A stretch of 64,000 nucleotides of DNA from UBA3871 sp002392265 (GTDB lineage: Bacteria > Bacillota > Clostridia > Peptostreptococcales > Anaerovoracaceae): assembly GCA_946614255.1 (NCBI GenBank), contig CAMOGS010000066.1, positions 26,119 through 90,118 on the forward strand, written 5' to 3'. Position 1 is the first letter of the stretch. Every line of letters starts with the position of its first letter. Of this stretch, positions 52,957-61,151 are shown one piece after another. Made by a program: the position numbers and the translations under genes. The notes under the pieces are model-generated. The model saw only the letters and a list, made by a program, of their open reading frames with translations, was not told the DNA's origin and searched no databases.

Positions 52957-53187
52957 GTTTGACCCCTATGATATTGCACCGCTCTCAAACAATTCTTGCT
53001 GCAATAAGAGAGTTCTTTTGGTTTGAGACCCCTATGATATTGCACCGCTCTCAAACCCTTTACCCACATTTCGGGATTATCCCACTGTTTGAGACCCCTA
53101 TGATATTGCACCGCTCTCAAACATCAATGAATCCGAGGAAATCGACATGGTGTTTGAGACCCCTATGATATTGCACCGCTCTCAAAC
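52957..53187 (-). CRISPR. Type II-A CRISPR array, four repeats and three spacers
   Basis: Repeats at 52957-52990, 53021-53056, 53087-53122 and 53152-53187. The 36-base unit reads GTTTGAGACCCC at one end and GCTCTCAAAC at the other; on the cas-coding strand it begins GTTTGAGAGC, like other II-A repeats. Spacers are 30, 30 and 29 bases. The repeat at 52957 has lost two bases (GTTTGACCCC) and is the trailer-end copy, so the leader is on the csn2 side. The transcribed repeat pairs with the tracrRNA anti-repeat at 59209-59230. Confidence 0.97.
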
Positions 53188-53254
53188 CCCAAATCATCAT
53201 TTGAGGAAACGACCCGCATCGCTGAAAGCCGTGCAAACAGGGTCATTCAAGGAT
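53188..53254 (-). promoter_or_regulatory. CRISPR leader
   Basis: Only 67 bases separate the csn2 stop from the first repeat. The last seven leader bases on the cas strand are ATTTGGG, one mismatch from the ATTTGAG leader-anchoring sequence used for integration in streptococcal II-A systems. A promoter was not evident; the array may be transcribed from the cas operon or from within csn2. Confidence 0.6.
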
Positions 53255-53923
53255 CTATGTGATTTCACACAAGTCCTTGTCTATGATATACCGAGCCTCA
53301 TTTTTCAATAACGTATGCTCTGTATTCTCAATCATTATAACATTAAACTGCTGTCTATGAACAGTATCTAAGAAAGCATCGCATTCGCTATCCTTCACGT
53401 AGCTCCTGAAGTTTACCAGCACAAAAAGCCTATTTTTATCGTAAGACCGCACCAACTCCATATAATCAATCACTTTCTCGCAAAGAGAATCGTAATCCTC
53501 GGCAAATTGCAATCCCGCCGCTTTTATTATTGCGCTGACAGATAGCTTAGCGCATTCTATATTTCCCGAAAGTTCGTTGATAAGGTCGAACAAATACCTT
53601 TCTATTCCGGATAACTCCGCCATAGTAGCCTCGTAAAATTCCGGGCTCACGGCGATTTTCTCCGCTGCGCTGTTTAGCTTTGTAATCAGATTTTTCCTAT
53701 TGATTTCGAAGGGCACAAACTGATTAAGAAACTCCAGATTCTTTGCAATTTCTATAGGCTTATCATTCGAGGACAGCACCGCCTTTCCATCAAAGCCTTG
53801 TGTCTGCATATATAAATCTGAGCAAAGTTCCAAGAATAGCTCTTGGTTTTCAATCACTATTGAATTAACAAGTTCCTCTTCAGTATCAAAAACCTTTTGA
53901 ATCTCCGGATAAGCAAGTTTCAT
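53255..53923 (-). CDS. csn2: CRISPR adaptation protein Csn2
   Basis: 222 residues. Ring-forming DNA-end-binding protein needed for spacer acquisition in type II-A. The sequence MKLAYPEIQKVFDTEEELVNSIVIEN, seen in part, and the C-terminal half with VLVNFRSYVKDSE and FNVIMIENTEH fit the family; size is normal. Its presence defines the subtype as II-A. ATGA overlap with cas2. Confidence 0.92.
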   Translation of the reverse strand: MKLAYPEIQKVFDTEEELVNSIVIENQELFLELCSDLYMQTQGFDGKAVLSSNDKPIEIAKNLEFLNQFVPFEINRKNLITKLNSAAEKIAVSPEFYEATMAELSGIERYLFDLINELSGNIECAKLSVSAIIKAAGLQFAEDYDSLCEKVIDYMELVRSYDKNRLFVLVNFRSYVKDSECDAFLDTVHRQQFNVIMIENTEHTLLKNEARYIIDKDLCEIT

Positions 53924-54243
53924 AACACTACCACCCTATCCTCTGAATCTACAACATCACTCGAAAACTCGCCACAAATATATTTCATCTTAATGAATTG
54001 ATTCTCTGTAAGCAGCAAGGATTGCACCATTCCTGCCGGGGGCTTGTTCTTCATGAGCATATTGTTTACCGATTTCTCCATAGTCGGTGAAGTAATCATT
54101 TTACAATATACCGATTCCTGGAGCATAATAAATCCGTTCTTAATCAGATTCTTCCTGAAACGGCGATAATTCCGCTTGTCTTCATTTGTCAGCACCGGTA
54201 AATCGAAAAATACCAATATCCGCATAAATCTGAATCCACTCAT
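53920..54243 (-). CDS. cas2: CRISPR integrase subunit Cas2
   Basis: 107 residues. MRILVFFDLPVLTNEDKRN is the ferredoxin-fold start, with NGFIMLQESVYCK and LLLTENQF as in type II Cas2. Start at 54243 keeps six residues before MRILV, matching the usual extension in type II. It directly follows cas1 by two bases and overlaps csn2. Confidence 0.95.
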   Translation of the reverse strand: MSGFRFMRILVFFDLPVLTNEDKRNYRRFRKNLIKNGFIMLQESVYCKMITSPTMEKSVNNMLMKNKPPAGMVQSLLLTENQFIKMKYICGEFSSDVVDSEDRVVVL

Positions 54244-54245
54244 TA

Positions 54246-55118
54246 CTACAATAATTGATAAAACTTAATCTGTGAAGGATCGTTATCATTAATTGCATCA
54301 AACACGCTTCTGGCATAAATCCTCATGGCATTGTCAAGCATCTGCCTGTTCCCGTCAATCATTACATATGTCGAAAGGACATCCCACATGGCGTGCTTTT
54401 CGTCTTTTCCAAAAGAACTCGGATTTTCAAGTTTTACAAGTCGATCCACCACAATCCTGAACGGCTCCATCAAATCGCACGCCAAATTAAAGTGATTGAA
54501 CATGTTACTGTGAAAAATGCCTAGCTGCGTCAAATACCCATTTGCAGAAACTTCTCTGTTGAAAGCCGAAAGAATTAGGCTATACCCATAATTCAGTGCA
54601 GCATTTATAGGATTCTCTGCACTACGTGTGAAATCCATTCCAAAGAGTGCATTGAAATAGACCTTTGCCGCGTGACCTTCGCGATTTGTGGCATCCAAAA
54701 GCTCAACCTGCCCAATATACGACGAAAGCAGTTCTGCCTCTTTTTGTCTACCCAGCTCTATTAAGAAATCTGTCTGTTTCCTTATTTTTTCCGTAATAAT
54801 CTCTTGCCAGATTAAAGCCTTAACGTCGTCTGTCCATGCCACCTGTGTCCTTATTTTAGCGGCACTGTCATGGCTGCCGTGATGCGGAACCAATTCGGAA
54901 GAAGGATTCCTTTTCGCATCACAAAAGATAACCTTTACTTTCTTTTCCGTTAAGGCTTCCAAGAGGCATCCCGTTACTGATATCCCGGGATTTTCAATGA
55001 CCAGTACAGAAATCTCATCTATCAAGACACGCTTCGTTTCAAGACCCCTGACGACCATGTAGCCCATTTTATAATCAAGCTTTGCTTGGTTGTTGATTAT
55101 TACGGTACGCCAACTCAT
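54246..55118 (-). CDS. cas1: CRISPR integrase Cas1
   Basis: 290 residues, type II length. Catalyses spacer integration with Cas2. The metal-binding residues fall in NAALNYGYSLILSAF, LGIFHSNMFNHFNLACDLME (Glu/His/Asp set). VLVIENPGISVTGCLLEAL is in the N-terminal beta domain. Overlaps the cas9 stop (ATGA). Confidence 0.96.
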   Translation of the reverse strand: MSWRTVIINNQAKLDYKMGYMVVRGLETKRVLIDEISVLVIENPGISVTGCLLEALTEKKVKVIFCDAKRNPSSELVPHHGSHDSAAKIRTQVAWTDDVKALIWQEIITEKIRKQTDFLIELGRQKEAELLSSYIGQVELLDATNREGHAAKVYFNALFGMDFTRSAENPINAALNYGYSLILSAFNREVSANGYLTQLGIFHSNMFNHFNLACDLMEPFRIVVDRLVKLENPSSFGKDEKHAMWDVLSTYVMIDGNRQMLDNAMRIYARSVFDAINDNDPSQIKFYQLL

Positions 55119-58100
55119 ATCAATTCAAGAAGGTTTATTGATTGCTTTTCCCATAACCCCGAAGGAGACATATCTATGATTCGTATGTCCTTGTAGTTTT
55201 TTGCCCAATTTGAAATTGTCGCTCCAAGAGTTGTAACTGCACTTCTAGTTGCTCCACCTATGCTTGCCAAATCTGTTCCCGAAGAGCCACTCCTTCCAAA
55301 AGTACTGTGAATGTTAAGAAGAGTCTGTGCTTGCACTTCAATCGGCAGCCCCTTGAATTTTTCTCTGCCATCTTTTAAGATATCGTATGGCTTGTTCATT
55401 CGCTTAGCATATAGTGTTCCCTCGTATTTTTTGATATAAAGGTCGTATAGCTCAAGGTTTTTAGCCGGAGATATCTTATCATATACCTCATCGTATTTGT
55501 ACTTTGGATTATTCTTTACTTTCTCTGCAAATTTTTCTATTTTGCCGATATAATAATTCCACTCCGGCTTATCAGAAAACTGTAGCATCCCTTGTGCTAA
55601 AAGCTTTTGCCCTCCATTTGCAATTCCTGTAATGCACACTCTGTACCCATCAAGAGACAACACGGTATTTACCTTCCACGGTCTCATACCCATTGGGAAT
55701 TCCACATCTTCCACAGGCTTTCCTAGGATATGCTCGAGTCTGGTAAAGGAATACTCGCGCGCGCATTTTTCGTCCGTCAAGAATCTGTCACCATGCAGCA
55801 GCTCCACAGACATAACCATAACGCTTGATTTCTTGCCCTGTTTGTACCTGACCGGTATGTAGAACATTGCGCCAGCTTTTTTATAACCGCCGTATTTTTC
55901 GGTATCCAACCCTTTCTTCCTAGGCACTAGGCCTTCTGCCTTGGCTACAGGCATTTGATCGAAGAGCCCACCATGCTTGAAATATGAATACTTCACAATA
56001 TGTGCAGTGTTCTTTACTGCCTGCTTCTTAACCTTTTCAAGCAGCTTTGTATTCCAAACCTCTTCACCATTCACCGTCACATCATGAGTAAACACTGTCT
56101 TCGGATTGACACTGTAATTACTGTTGACGCTGAACCATTTCTTTGTGAATTTCATGTTGTAGACATTACCAGTCGCAATGTTTATGTACGCATCCACAGC
56201 ATGATGTAAATCGTTAAAACTTCTGCTCTTATAAATATTAAATTCGTGTCTGAACTCAGCCGCATATTTTGCCTTGCAGTAAACAATTTCCGCATCCGGA
56301 TATCTATCGCCAACAATGGTTGCTACCGCTTTCGTTGCTTGAGTGGTTTCAACGAACTGACGATTTATGAAGTCCTGCTTTTCATTATCCGTAAATGGAG
56401 TAGAACGCACCAGTCTCTTGTATTTTGCCTCTGTAATAAGTTTTGAATAATAGAGGTGTTTCCAGAAAGGTGCCATATGGAATCTGATTTCACTACTTAT
56501 AGGGTATACATTGCTCTTCGCTCCATTTGCTTCAGAAAGAACCAAAACCTTGTTGTTTAGGATACTATCGTCGGTCACATAAGATTGCGGATAGATATGG
56601 TCGATATCATACAATTTGGTACCCAGTTCCTCAATCTTAATAGGCTTTCCCGTATACATACACTTACCCAGCTGCATGTAATAAAGGAACAGCTTGTCGC
56701 TCTGCAGCTTATTGTTGGCATACTCGCCCATATCTTCAAGCTGCTTTTTCAAATCTTTGATATCAGTATCTTTGCATTCTTTGTAAAGATTTAAAATCTG
56801 CTCAAGGCGAGAATCTTTTCTCTTACCCTTTTCTTTGCCGTCAGAGCCGCGGGCCATTTCAACAAATATTTTATCAGGCTTCCCAAAAGCCTTTTCAATA
56901 TCTTTTAAGATTGCCAGTGACCTATAGATAGGACGGCGAACTGCATTGGAGATATACATATCATCCAATCTATCAGCCAAAGTCTTTTTGTTTTGGGCAT
57001 AGTAATCTCTATTTATTTCTGCAATTACTTCCTTGAACGAATAATCTTTTGTAAGTATTATCTCGTTCAGATTGTTTTGCGTATTCCAAAGTGCACCGAT
57101 AATTGTGAGCACTTCACCGGTGTCATTCTTTATACCTTCTATGCCGTTTAAGAATCTTTCCGAAAGTCGTCCAAAATCTTTTAGCCGAATTCCACAAATA
57201 TAGTTTATATCATCTTTTGATAACTGTGGATATTCCTTTTCTATCCACTTCCTGAGTCTAGTCTTATCTTCGGAATATGTGGACCTATTTATAATCCTTT
57301 CAACATCTGCTTCTGAAAGGATTTTCTCGCTGAGCATTCTGTTAAACGCTCTCCACGAAGACAAATTTCCGTTCAGGTTTATATCCACGCCCGTAACAAG
57401 ATCTTCTTGTCCTTTCGATATGTGATTATTTGCAAGCAGGTAGCCTATGACCTTCTTGCGGGACACTTTATTGTTTTTAAGGAACAAATCCTTGTATATG
57501 TCCTGCTTCAACTCGACGCTTATTCTCTCGTTGTTAATTCTAATATTATTAATTTCGTTCAGAACTACAAACTTCTGGTATAACAATGAGCATTTCGGCA
57601 GCACGTCCTCATCCGGGAGATATGTACATTTATTCGTCATGCGCCTAATGAATTCTTGCTCGCTTGCATCAAAGTCAACAATGTCTTCGAAGTTCCACGG
57701 ATATATTTTCCCTTCTGCACCGGAAAACCTCTTTAGCCACGCGTGCTCCGAATGCTTATTAAGCGGTCCTACGAAATATGGAATTCTAAACGTAAATATT
57801 TTTTCAATCTTTTCCGCTACAGTGTAGCCATCTGTTTTATCTTTTAAGAAAGGCAGGTACGCTGTTGCATTTTCCAAGATTCGCTTTAACTCATATTGAT
57901 AGAGTTGGTGTGGTATTACACGGTTGTCTGTATTCTTCTGCTTTGGAAGGAATGTTCTCAATTCTATTCGCGCAATTGCAGATTCCAAAGCAGCTGCTTC
58001 ACTTCCGTCTACCGAAACATTCTTAAGCAATCCCAAAAGGTACTTTGAAAAGTCTTCAAGATTCAATGTGCCTTTTCCGCCTTTTACATATGACCCATAT

Positions 58101-59161
58101 TTGCCACCATCTTCTTTTTTGAATAACTCGTCATATTTGCTACTTATATGTGCGCGGACAAAGCCTTTTAACCATTCAAGGTCGGTCTTGTGTCTTTCGT
58201 AAGTTGCAATCTTAGCCTCAGAAATAGAGCCATATTCTCCCATTACCTCGACGAGTGTCGCCCAGTCATACAACTTGCGCAACGCTACGATAAGTTCAAA
58301 GTCATCTCCTATAGCAGAAGCTATCTCAGCAAATTTGTCATCATCCAGTTTTAAAGAAAGCGCAGGTACTTCAGCATAATCTTCATTTCCGAATAAATCA
58401 ACCGCTTTGTAGGAGCCGCCTGCCAGCAATTTTATTATTCCTTCACGACTGTATGGAAAGTCTTCGTCAGGCTCTTTTGGAATCTTTGCACCTTTATACA
58501 GAGCATCCTTGAACAAGGCTGTTTTTACAGTAACGCCTTTGTTGGCTTTCAGAATTTCGCCCACACTATTGAATTCTTCGCATTCCCAAGGCGCCGATAC
58601 TCCTTTATCCTCAAAGAATTTCATAGACTCAGCATACACATGGTCAAAGCTCTTGATTGAGCTTATATTATTTATATCGATCTTGCTAAGAAAATGACCT
58701 CTATGCTTTACGAGCCATGCAAGTGCCAAATATACCAATCTCACATCATGCGGTTTTGGACTGACCATTAACTCATAAATCAGGTGATGTATGGTTGGAT
58801 ACAACTTATGATAATCCTTGTCCGAAAATTCCACGTCGCAGAATAACGAAAACTCGTCTTCTTTGTCCTCACGATAAAGCGCACTTTCCTTTAACCTTAT
58901 GAAAAACTTAGGATCAACCTTGCTCATTTCAGCTGCGAACAATTCTTGCAGTAGGTTGACTCTTTGTTTACGACGATCAAGCCGCCTCCTTGCAGTACGG
59001 AAAGAACGCCTTTCATCACTAAGGCTCCCCTCATCGAAAATAACGGAGCCCCATGCCGGTTCCCCATGAAATTTTAATATATCATAGCTTTCGTTTGTTA
59101 CCGCATATCCAACCGAATTGGTTCCAATATCAAGACCTACATAAACTTTTTGGTTTTTCAT
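55115..59161 (-). CDS. cas9: CRISPR-associated endonuclease Cas9, type II-A
   Basis: 1348 residues. RNA-guided double-strand DNA nuclease. RuvC-I VGLDIGTNSVG (Asp11), an Arg-rich bridge helix at ~51-68 (RRSFRTARRRLDRRKQR), a helical recognition lobe to ~720, RuvC-II with Glu768 (KIFVEMARG), HNH with Asp854-His855 (YDIDHIYPQS) and Asn-rich SILNNKVLV, and RuvC-III with His987/Asp990 (HHAVDAYIN). The C-terminal ~340 residues are the PAM-interacting region. All catalytic residues are intact. First gene of the cas operon; the tracrRNA lies immediately upstream on the opposite strand. Confidence 0.97.
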   Translation of the reverse strand: MKNQKVYVGLDIGTNSVGYAVTNESYDILKFHGEPAWGSVIFDEGSLSDERRSFRTARRRLDRRKQRVNLLQELFAAEMSKVDPKFFIRLKESALYREDKEDEFSLFCDVEFSDKDYHKLYPTIHHLIYELMVSPKPHDVRLVYLALAWLVKHRGHFLSKIDINNISSIKSFDHVYAESMKFFEDKGVSAPWECEEFNSVGEILKANKGVTVKTALFKDALYKGAKIPKEPDEDFPYSREGIIKLLAGGSYKAVDLFGNEDYAEVPALSLKLDDDKFAEIASAIGDDFELIVALRKLYDWATLVEVMGEYGSISEAKIATYERHKTDLEWLKGFVRAHISSKYDELFKKEDGGKYGSYVKGGKGTLNLEDFSKYLLGLLKNVSVDGSEAAALESAIARIELRTFLPKQKNTDNRVIPHQLYQYELKRILENATAYLPFLKDKTDGYTVAEKIEKIFTFRIPYFVGPLNKHSEHAWLKRFSGAEGKIYPWNFEDIVDFDASEQEFIRRMTNKCTYLPDEDVLPKCSLLYQKFVVLNEINNIRINNERISVELKQDIYKDLFLKNNKVSRKKVIGYLLANNHISKGQEDLVTGVDINLNGNLSSWRAFNRMLSEKILSEADVERIINRSTYSEDKTRLRKWIEKEYPQLSKDDINYICGIRLKDFGRLSERFLNGIEGIKNDTGEVLTIIGALWNTQNNLNEIILTKDYSFKEVIAEINRDYYAQNKKTLADRLDDMYISNAVRRPIYRSLAILKDIEKAFGKPDKIFVEMARGSDGKEKGKRKDSRLEQILNLYKECKDTDIKDLKKQLEDMGEYANNKLQSDKLFLYYMQLGKCMYTGKPIKIEELGTKLYDIDHIYPQSYVTDDSILNNKVLVLSEANGAKSNVYPISSEIRFHMAPFWKHLYYSKLITEAKYKRLVRSTPFTDNEKQDFINRQFVETTQATKAVATIVGDRYPDAEIVYCKAKYAAEFRHEFNIYKSRSFNDLHHAVDAYINIATGNVYNMKFTKKWFSVNSNYSVNPKTVFTHDVTVNGEEVWNTKLLEKVKKQAVKNTAHIVKYSYFKHGGLFDQMPVAKAEGLVPRKKGLDTEKYGGYKKAGAMFYIPVRYKQGKKSSVMVMSVELLHGDRFLTDEKCAREYSFTRLEHILGKPVEDVEFPMGMRPWKVNTVLSLDGYRVCITGIANGGQKLLAQGMLQFSDKPEWNYYIGKIEKFAEKVKNNPKYKYDEVYDKISPAKNLELYDLYIKKYEGTLYAKRMNKPYDILKDGREKFKGLPIEVQAQTLLNIHSTFGRSGSSGTDLASIGGATRSAVTTLGATISNWAKNYKDIRIIDMSPSGLWEKQSINLLELI

Positions 59162-59204
59162 ATGGACAAATTACCTTTCCTGTGTTATCCTCTAAGTGTA
59201 ATTG

Positions 59205-59316
59205 CATAGACCCCTATGCTATTGCACCGCAAGTTCAAATAAAAGTTTACTCAAATCGTCGGTTTTTCCGACTGCACAGCGTGTGCTTTAAGACTTCTTC
59301 AGTGAAGTCTTTTTTC
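59205..59316 (+). ncRNA. tracrRNA
   Basis: The anti-repeat at 59209-59230 matches the array repeat (GACCCCTATG-TATTGCACCGC with one mismatch). It is followed by GCAAGTTCAAATAA, the lower-stem sequence seen in streptococcal tracrRNAs. Three 3' hairpins follow: GTCGG/CCGAC, GCACA/TGTGC and AAGACTTC/GAAGTCTT, the last with TTTTTT as terminator. Transcribed divergently from cas9. The 5' end is estimated; a longer form could start closer to cas9. Confidence 0.93.
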
Positions 59317-59345
59317 TTTTTAAACTCTTTCACCCCAACCCAAAT

Positions 59346-59373
59346 GTAGTATATCATATTATCTGTCCCAAAA
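59346..59373 (-). promoter_or_regulatory. 28-bp repeat, right copy; candidate cas9 promoter
   Basis: Direct repeat of 52649-52676 (25/28). On the minus strand it carries an extended -10 (TGATATACT). Transcription from here would run antisense through the whole tracrRNA and give a cas9 leader of about 175 bases. Confidence 0.6.
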
Positions 59374-59449
59374 AGCGTACTTTCGAAAAGTTTTCTCAAT
59401 TTTTTTACTACTTAGCCATGGTATGCGAAATTGCGCTAATCAATACCAC

Positions 59450-59475
59450 AAAAAAGCGCCTTCAAAGCTGAAGGC
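59450..59475 (-). terminator. Terminator at the end of fold-back copy B
   Basis: On the minus strand GCCTTC-agcttt-GAAGGC, then GCTTTTTT. It lies exactly at the end of the element, so the element could be transcribed as a discrete ~250-base RNA. Confidence 0.65.
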
Positions 59476-59717
59476 CCGGCGGTGGGCGGCGTGCTATTGA
59501 CGCGCCGTGCTGTCCGATGCGGTGGCAATGCTCACCGAGGCGAGCGAAAGTTTTGGCAAGCGGTTGCGACGGAGGTCGCGGACGCAACGACACAAATGTT
59601 TGAAGGGTTTCCGGTTGTAGGAAACCCTGAGTTCTTTGTGGAGTTCCAAAACTCGCGAGCGAGGTGTGGCAGTGCCCCGCAGAGGTAAAGCCAAGCGGCA
59701 ATAGCAAACGACACCGC
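59475..59717 (-). repeat. Fold-back (MITE-like) element, copy B, inverted relative to copy A
   Basis: Same architecture as copy A: terminal GCGGTG/CACCGC and TGCTATTG/CAATAGCA, inner GGGTTTCC/GGAAACCC hairpin and GCGAC/GTCGC hairpin. On its 5' side it adjoins a REP-like palindrome, as copy A does. Confidence 0.82.
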
Positions 59718-59809
59718 GGGCCTGTCCCCAAATTGGATAAAAGGCGAATTTGGTGCCTGTCCCCAAATTAGAAAAAAGGCGAATTTGGTGCCTGTCCCCA
59801 GATTCGCCT
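59718..59809. repeat. REP-like palindromes, tandem
   Basis: Three half or full units: GGGCCTGTCCCCAAATTGG, AAGGCGAATTTGGTGCCTGT and a third ending TCCCCAGATTCGCC. It is the longest run of the family in this window. Confidence 0.85.
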
Positions 59810-59814
59810 ATGGC

Positions 59815-59844
59815 AAAGGCGCGCTGCCGAAGCAACGCGCCTTT
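59815..59844 (-). terminator. Strong hairpin after the P-loop ATPase gene
   Basis: AAAGGCGCG-TTGC-TTCG-GCAG-CGCGCCTTT on the minus strand: a 13-bp stem with a UUCG loop but only a short T-tract. Confidence 0.65.
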
Positions 59845-59871
59845 GTGCAAATTTGGTATGTAGGTTTGAAA

Positions 59872-60612
59872 TTATCTTCTTGAAAGAATGTTCTGGTTGT
59901 TAATATTCTGGTCAAGCCAGGAAGGACGCATGTAATATGTAATAGGATAGATGGTAAAATCCTCTTCCTTAATGCCCTCTTTTGCTATGAGTGACTTTAA
60001 ATCGTTGACCATGTCCTTATGGCATGTGTTCCAGACTATCGGAAGTCCCAACTTTTGGGAAACAACCAAACATTTTTTATAACCTTCCACGATATGATCC
60101 GGTCTCGTCTCACGTAACAGGTGGGTATTATTGATAATACCGTGAACCTTCAGACCTGTTTCGATTTCGATGCTTTGGAGGTGTTCAATCATCCCCTCCG
60201 GAGTTTCGGTTTCAGGTCTGTTTCCGTTGAGCACGCAGAGCATCTCGCAGTCGTCACCGTCAAAATACTTTTTGAACTGGTTCAGAACTCTCGCACCACT
60301 GTCATTTCCGCCTACATCGACTATTGTGATATAGTCTTTGTTTTCGAGTGGAGCACGCAGCGTTGCTGAGATTGCGGGAAGGTCTTCGGTAATATCGTAA
60401 CCGAATGAATTATAGTGAATGGCAATACCTTCTTTTTCAAGAACAGCCTGTCTTTCACGGGATCTGAAATACGGGTTTGCAATATCCATATCAAGGATTG
60501 CAACCTTGTCGCATTTCTTTCGCAGGTCCATGACCAGATTCATCGAGAACTCGGTTTTACCGCTTCCAAAATGCCCTACTATCAAAGTGATACGTTTCAT
60601 ATTGTGTTCCAT
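59872..60612 (-). CDS. P-loop ATPase of the 2-oxoacid oxidoreductase operon, function unknown
   Basis: 246 residues (242 if started at Met5). Walker A is VGHFGSGKTEFSMN at the extreme N-terminus, then ILDMDIANPYFRSRERQ, a SIMIBI/MinD-like switch with a deviant sequence, and IVDVGGNDSGARVL. NGNRPETETPEG and INNTHLLRET follow where a base-recognition Asn is expected. The fold resembles CobQ/MinD ATPases. It ends the vor operon, eight bases after the gamma subunit, suggesting a role in assembly or regulation of that enzyme. No family name is recognised. Confidence 0.82.
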   Translation of the reverse strand: MEHNMKRITLIVGHFGSGKTEFSMNLVMDLRKKCDKVAILDMDIANPYFRSRERQAVLEKEGIAIHYNSFGYDITEDLPAISATLRAPLENKDYITIVDVGGNDSGARVLNQFKKYFDGDDCEMLCVLNGNRPETETPEGMIEHLQSIEIETGLKVHGIINNTHLLRETRPDHIVEGYKKCLVVSQKLGLPIVWNTCHKDMVNDLKSLIAKEGIKEEDFTIYPITYYMRPSWLDQNINNQNILSRR

Positions 60613-60619
60613 TGCATTA

Positions 60620-61150
60620 TTACTCCCAAGCCATCAGAGCAGCCTTGTTAGCCGGAATCAGCTTTGCCTTGCCGCCTGTCATAACCTTTTCGAATACCTT
60701 GTCCATGATGCTGATGTCAACGATGTTGGACTTTCTGATGATAGCACCGAGCATAACCATGTTAGCGGATTTGCCGTTGCCAACCTTTTCCTCAGCGAGG
60801 CCGAGTGTGTCAACATAGTAAACGTTTACATCGGATCTGGTAGCCTTCTGGGATACTACGCTTGTGTTGATGTAGAGGTCTCCACCGGGAACGAGCATGC
60901 TCTCGAACTTGTCGAGTGATGGACCGTTCATAGCGATGAGTACGTCGCACTCAGTAATGAGTGGGGATGCGATAGGAGCGTCGGAAACGCATACAGTACA
61001 GTTAGCTGTACCTCCACGCATTTCAGGACCATAGGATGGCATCCAAGTTACTTCTTTACCTTCATACATTGCTGCATAGGATAACATCTGACCGATGAGC
61101 AGTACGCCCTGTCCGCCGAAGCCGGCAATAAAAATCTTCTTTGCACCCAT
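60620..61150 (-). CDS. 2-oxoacid:ferredoxin oxidoreductase, gamma subunit
   Basis: 176 residues. FIAGFGGQGVLLIGQMLSYAA is the conserved N-terminus of gamma subunits, with SYGPEMRGGTANCTV and LIAMNGPSLDKFE. It completes the CoA/TPP heteromer with alpha and beta. Two-base gap after the beta gene. Confidence 0.94.
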   Translation of the reverse strand: MGAKKIFIAGFGGQGVLLIGQMLSYAAMYEGKEVTWMPSYGPEMRGGTANCTVCVSDAPIASPLITECDVLIAMNGPSLDKFESMLVPGGDLYINTSVVSQKATRSDVNVYYVDTLGLAEEKVGNGKSANMVMLGAIIRKSNIVDISIMDKVFEKVMTGGKAKLIPANKAALMAWE

Positions 61151-61151
61151 T

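Noticed and set aside
52692..53168. Open frame through fold-back copy A and the CRISPR array
   Set aside because: Resembles the frame at 59462-59731 only because the DNA element is duplicated; it also reads through CRISPR repeats.
53188..53254. Additional degenerate CRISPR repeat next to csn2
   Set aside because: Searched by eye for GTTTGAGA or its complement; only a short TTTGAGG match, not a repeat.
59462..59731. Open frame in fold-back copy B
   Set aside because: Spurious translation of a non-coding repeat with strong palindromes and no ribosome site.
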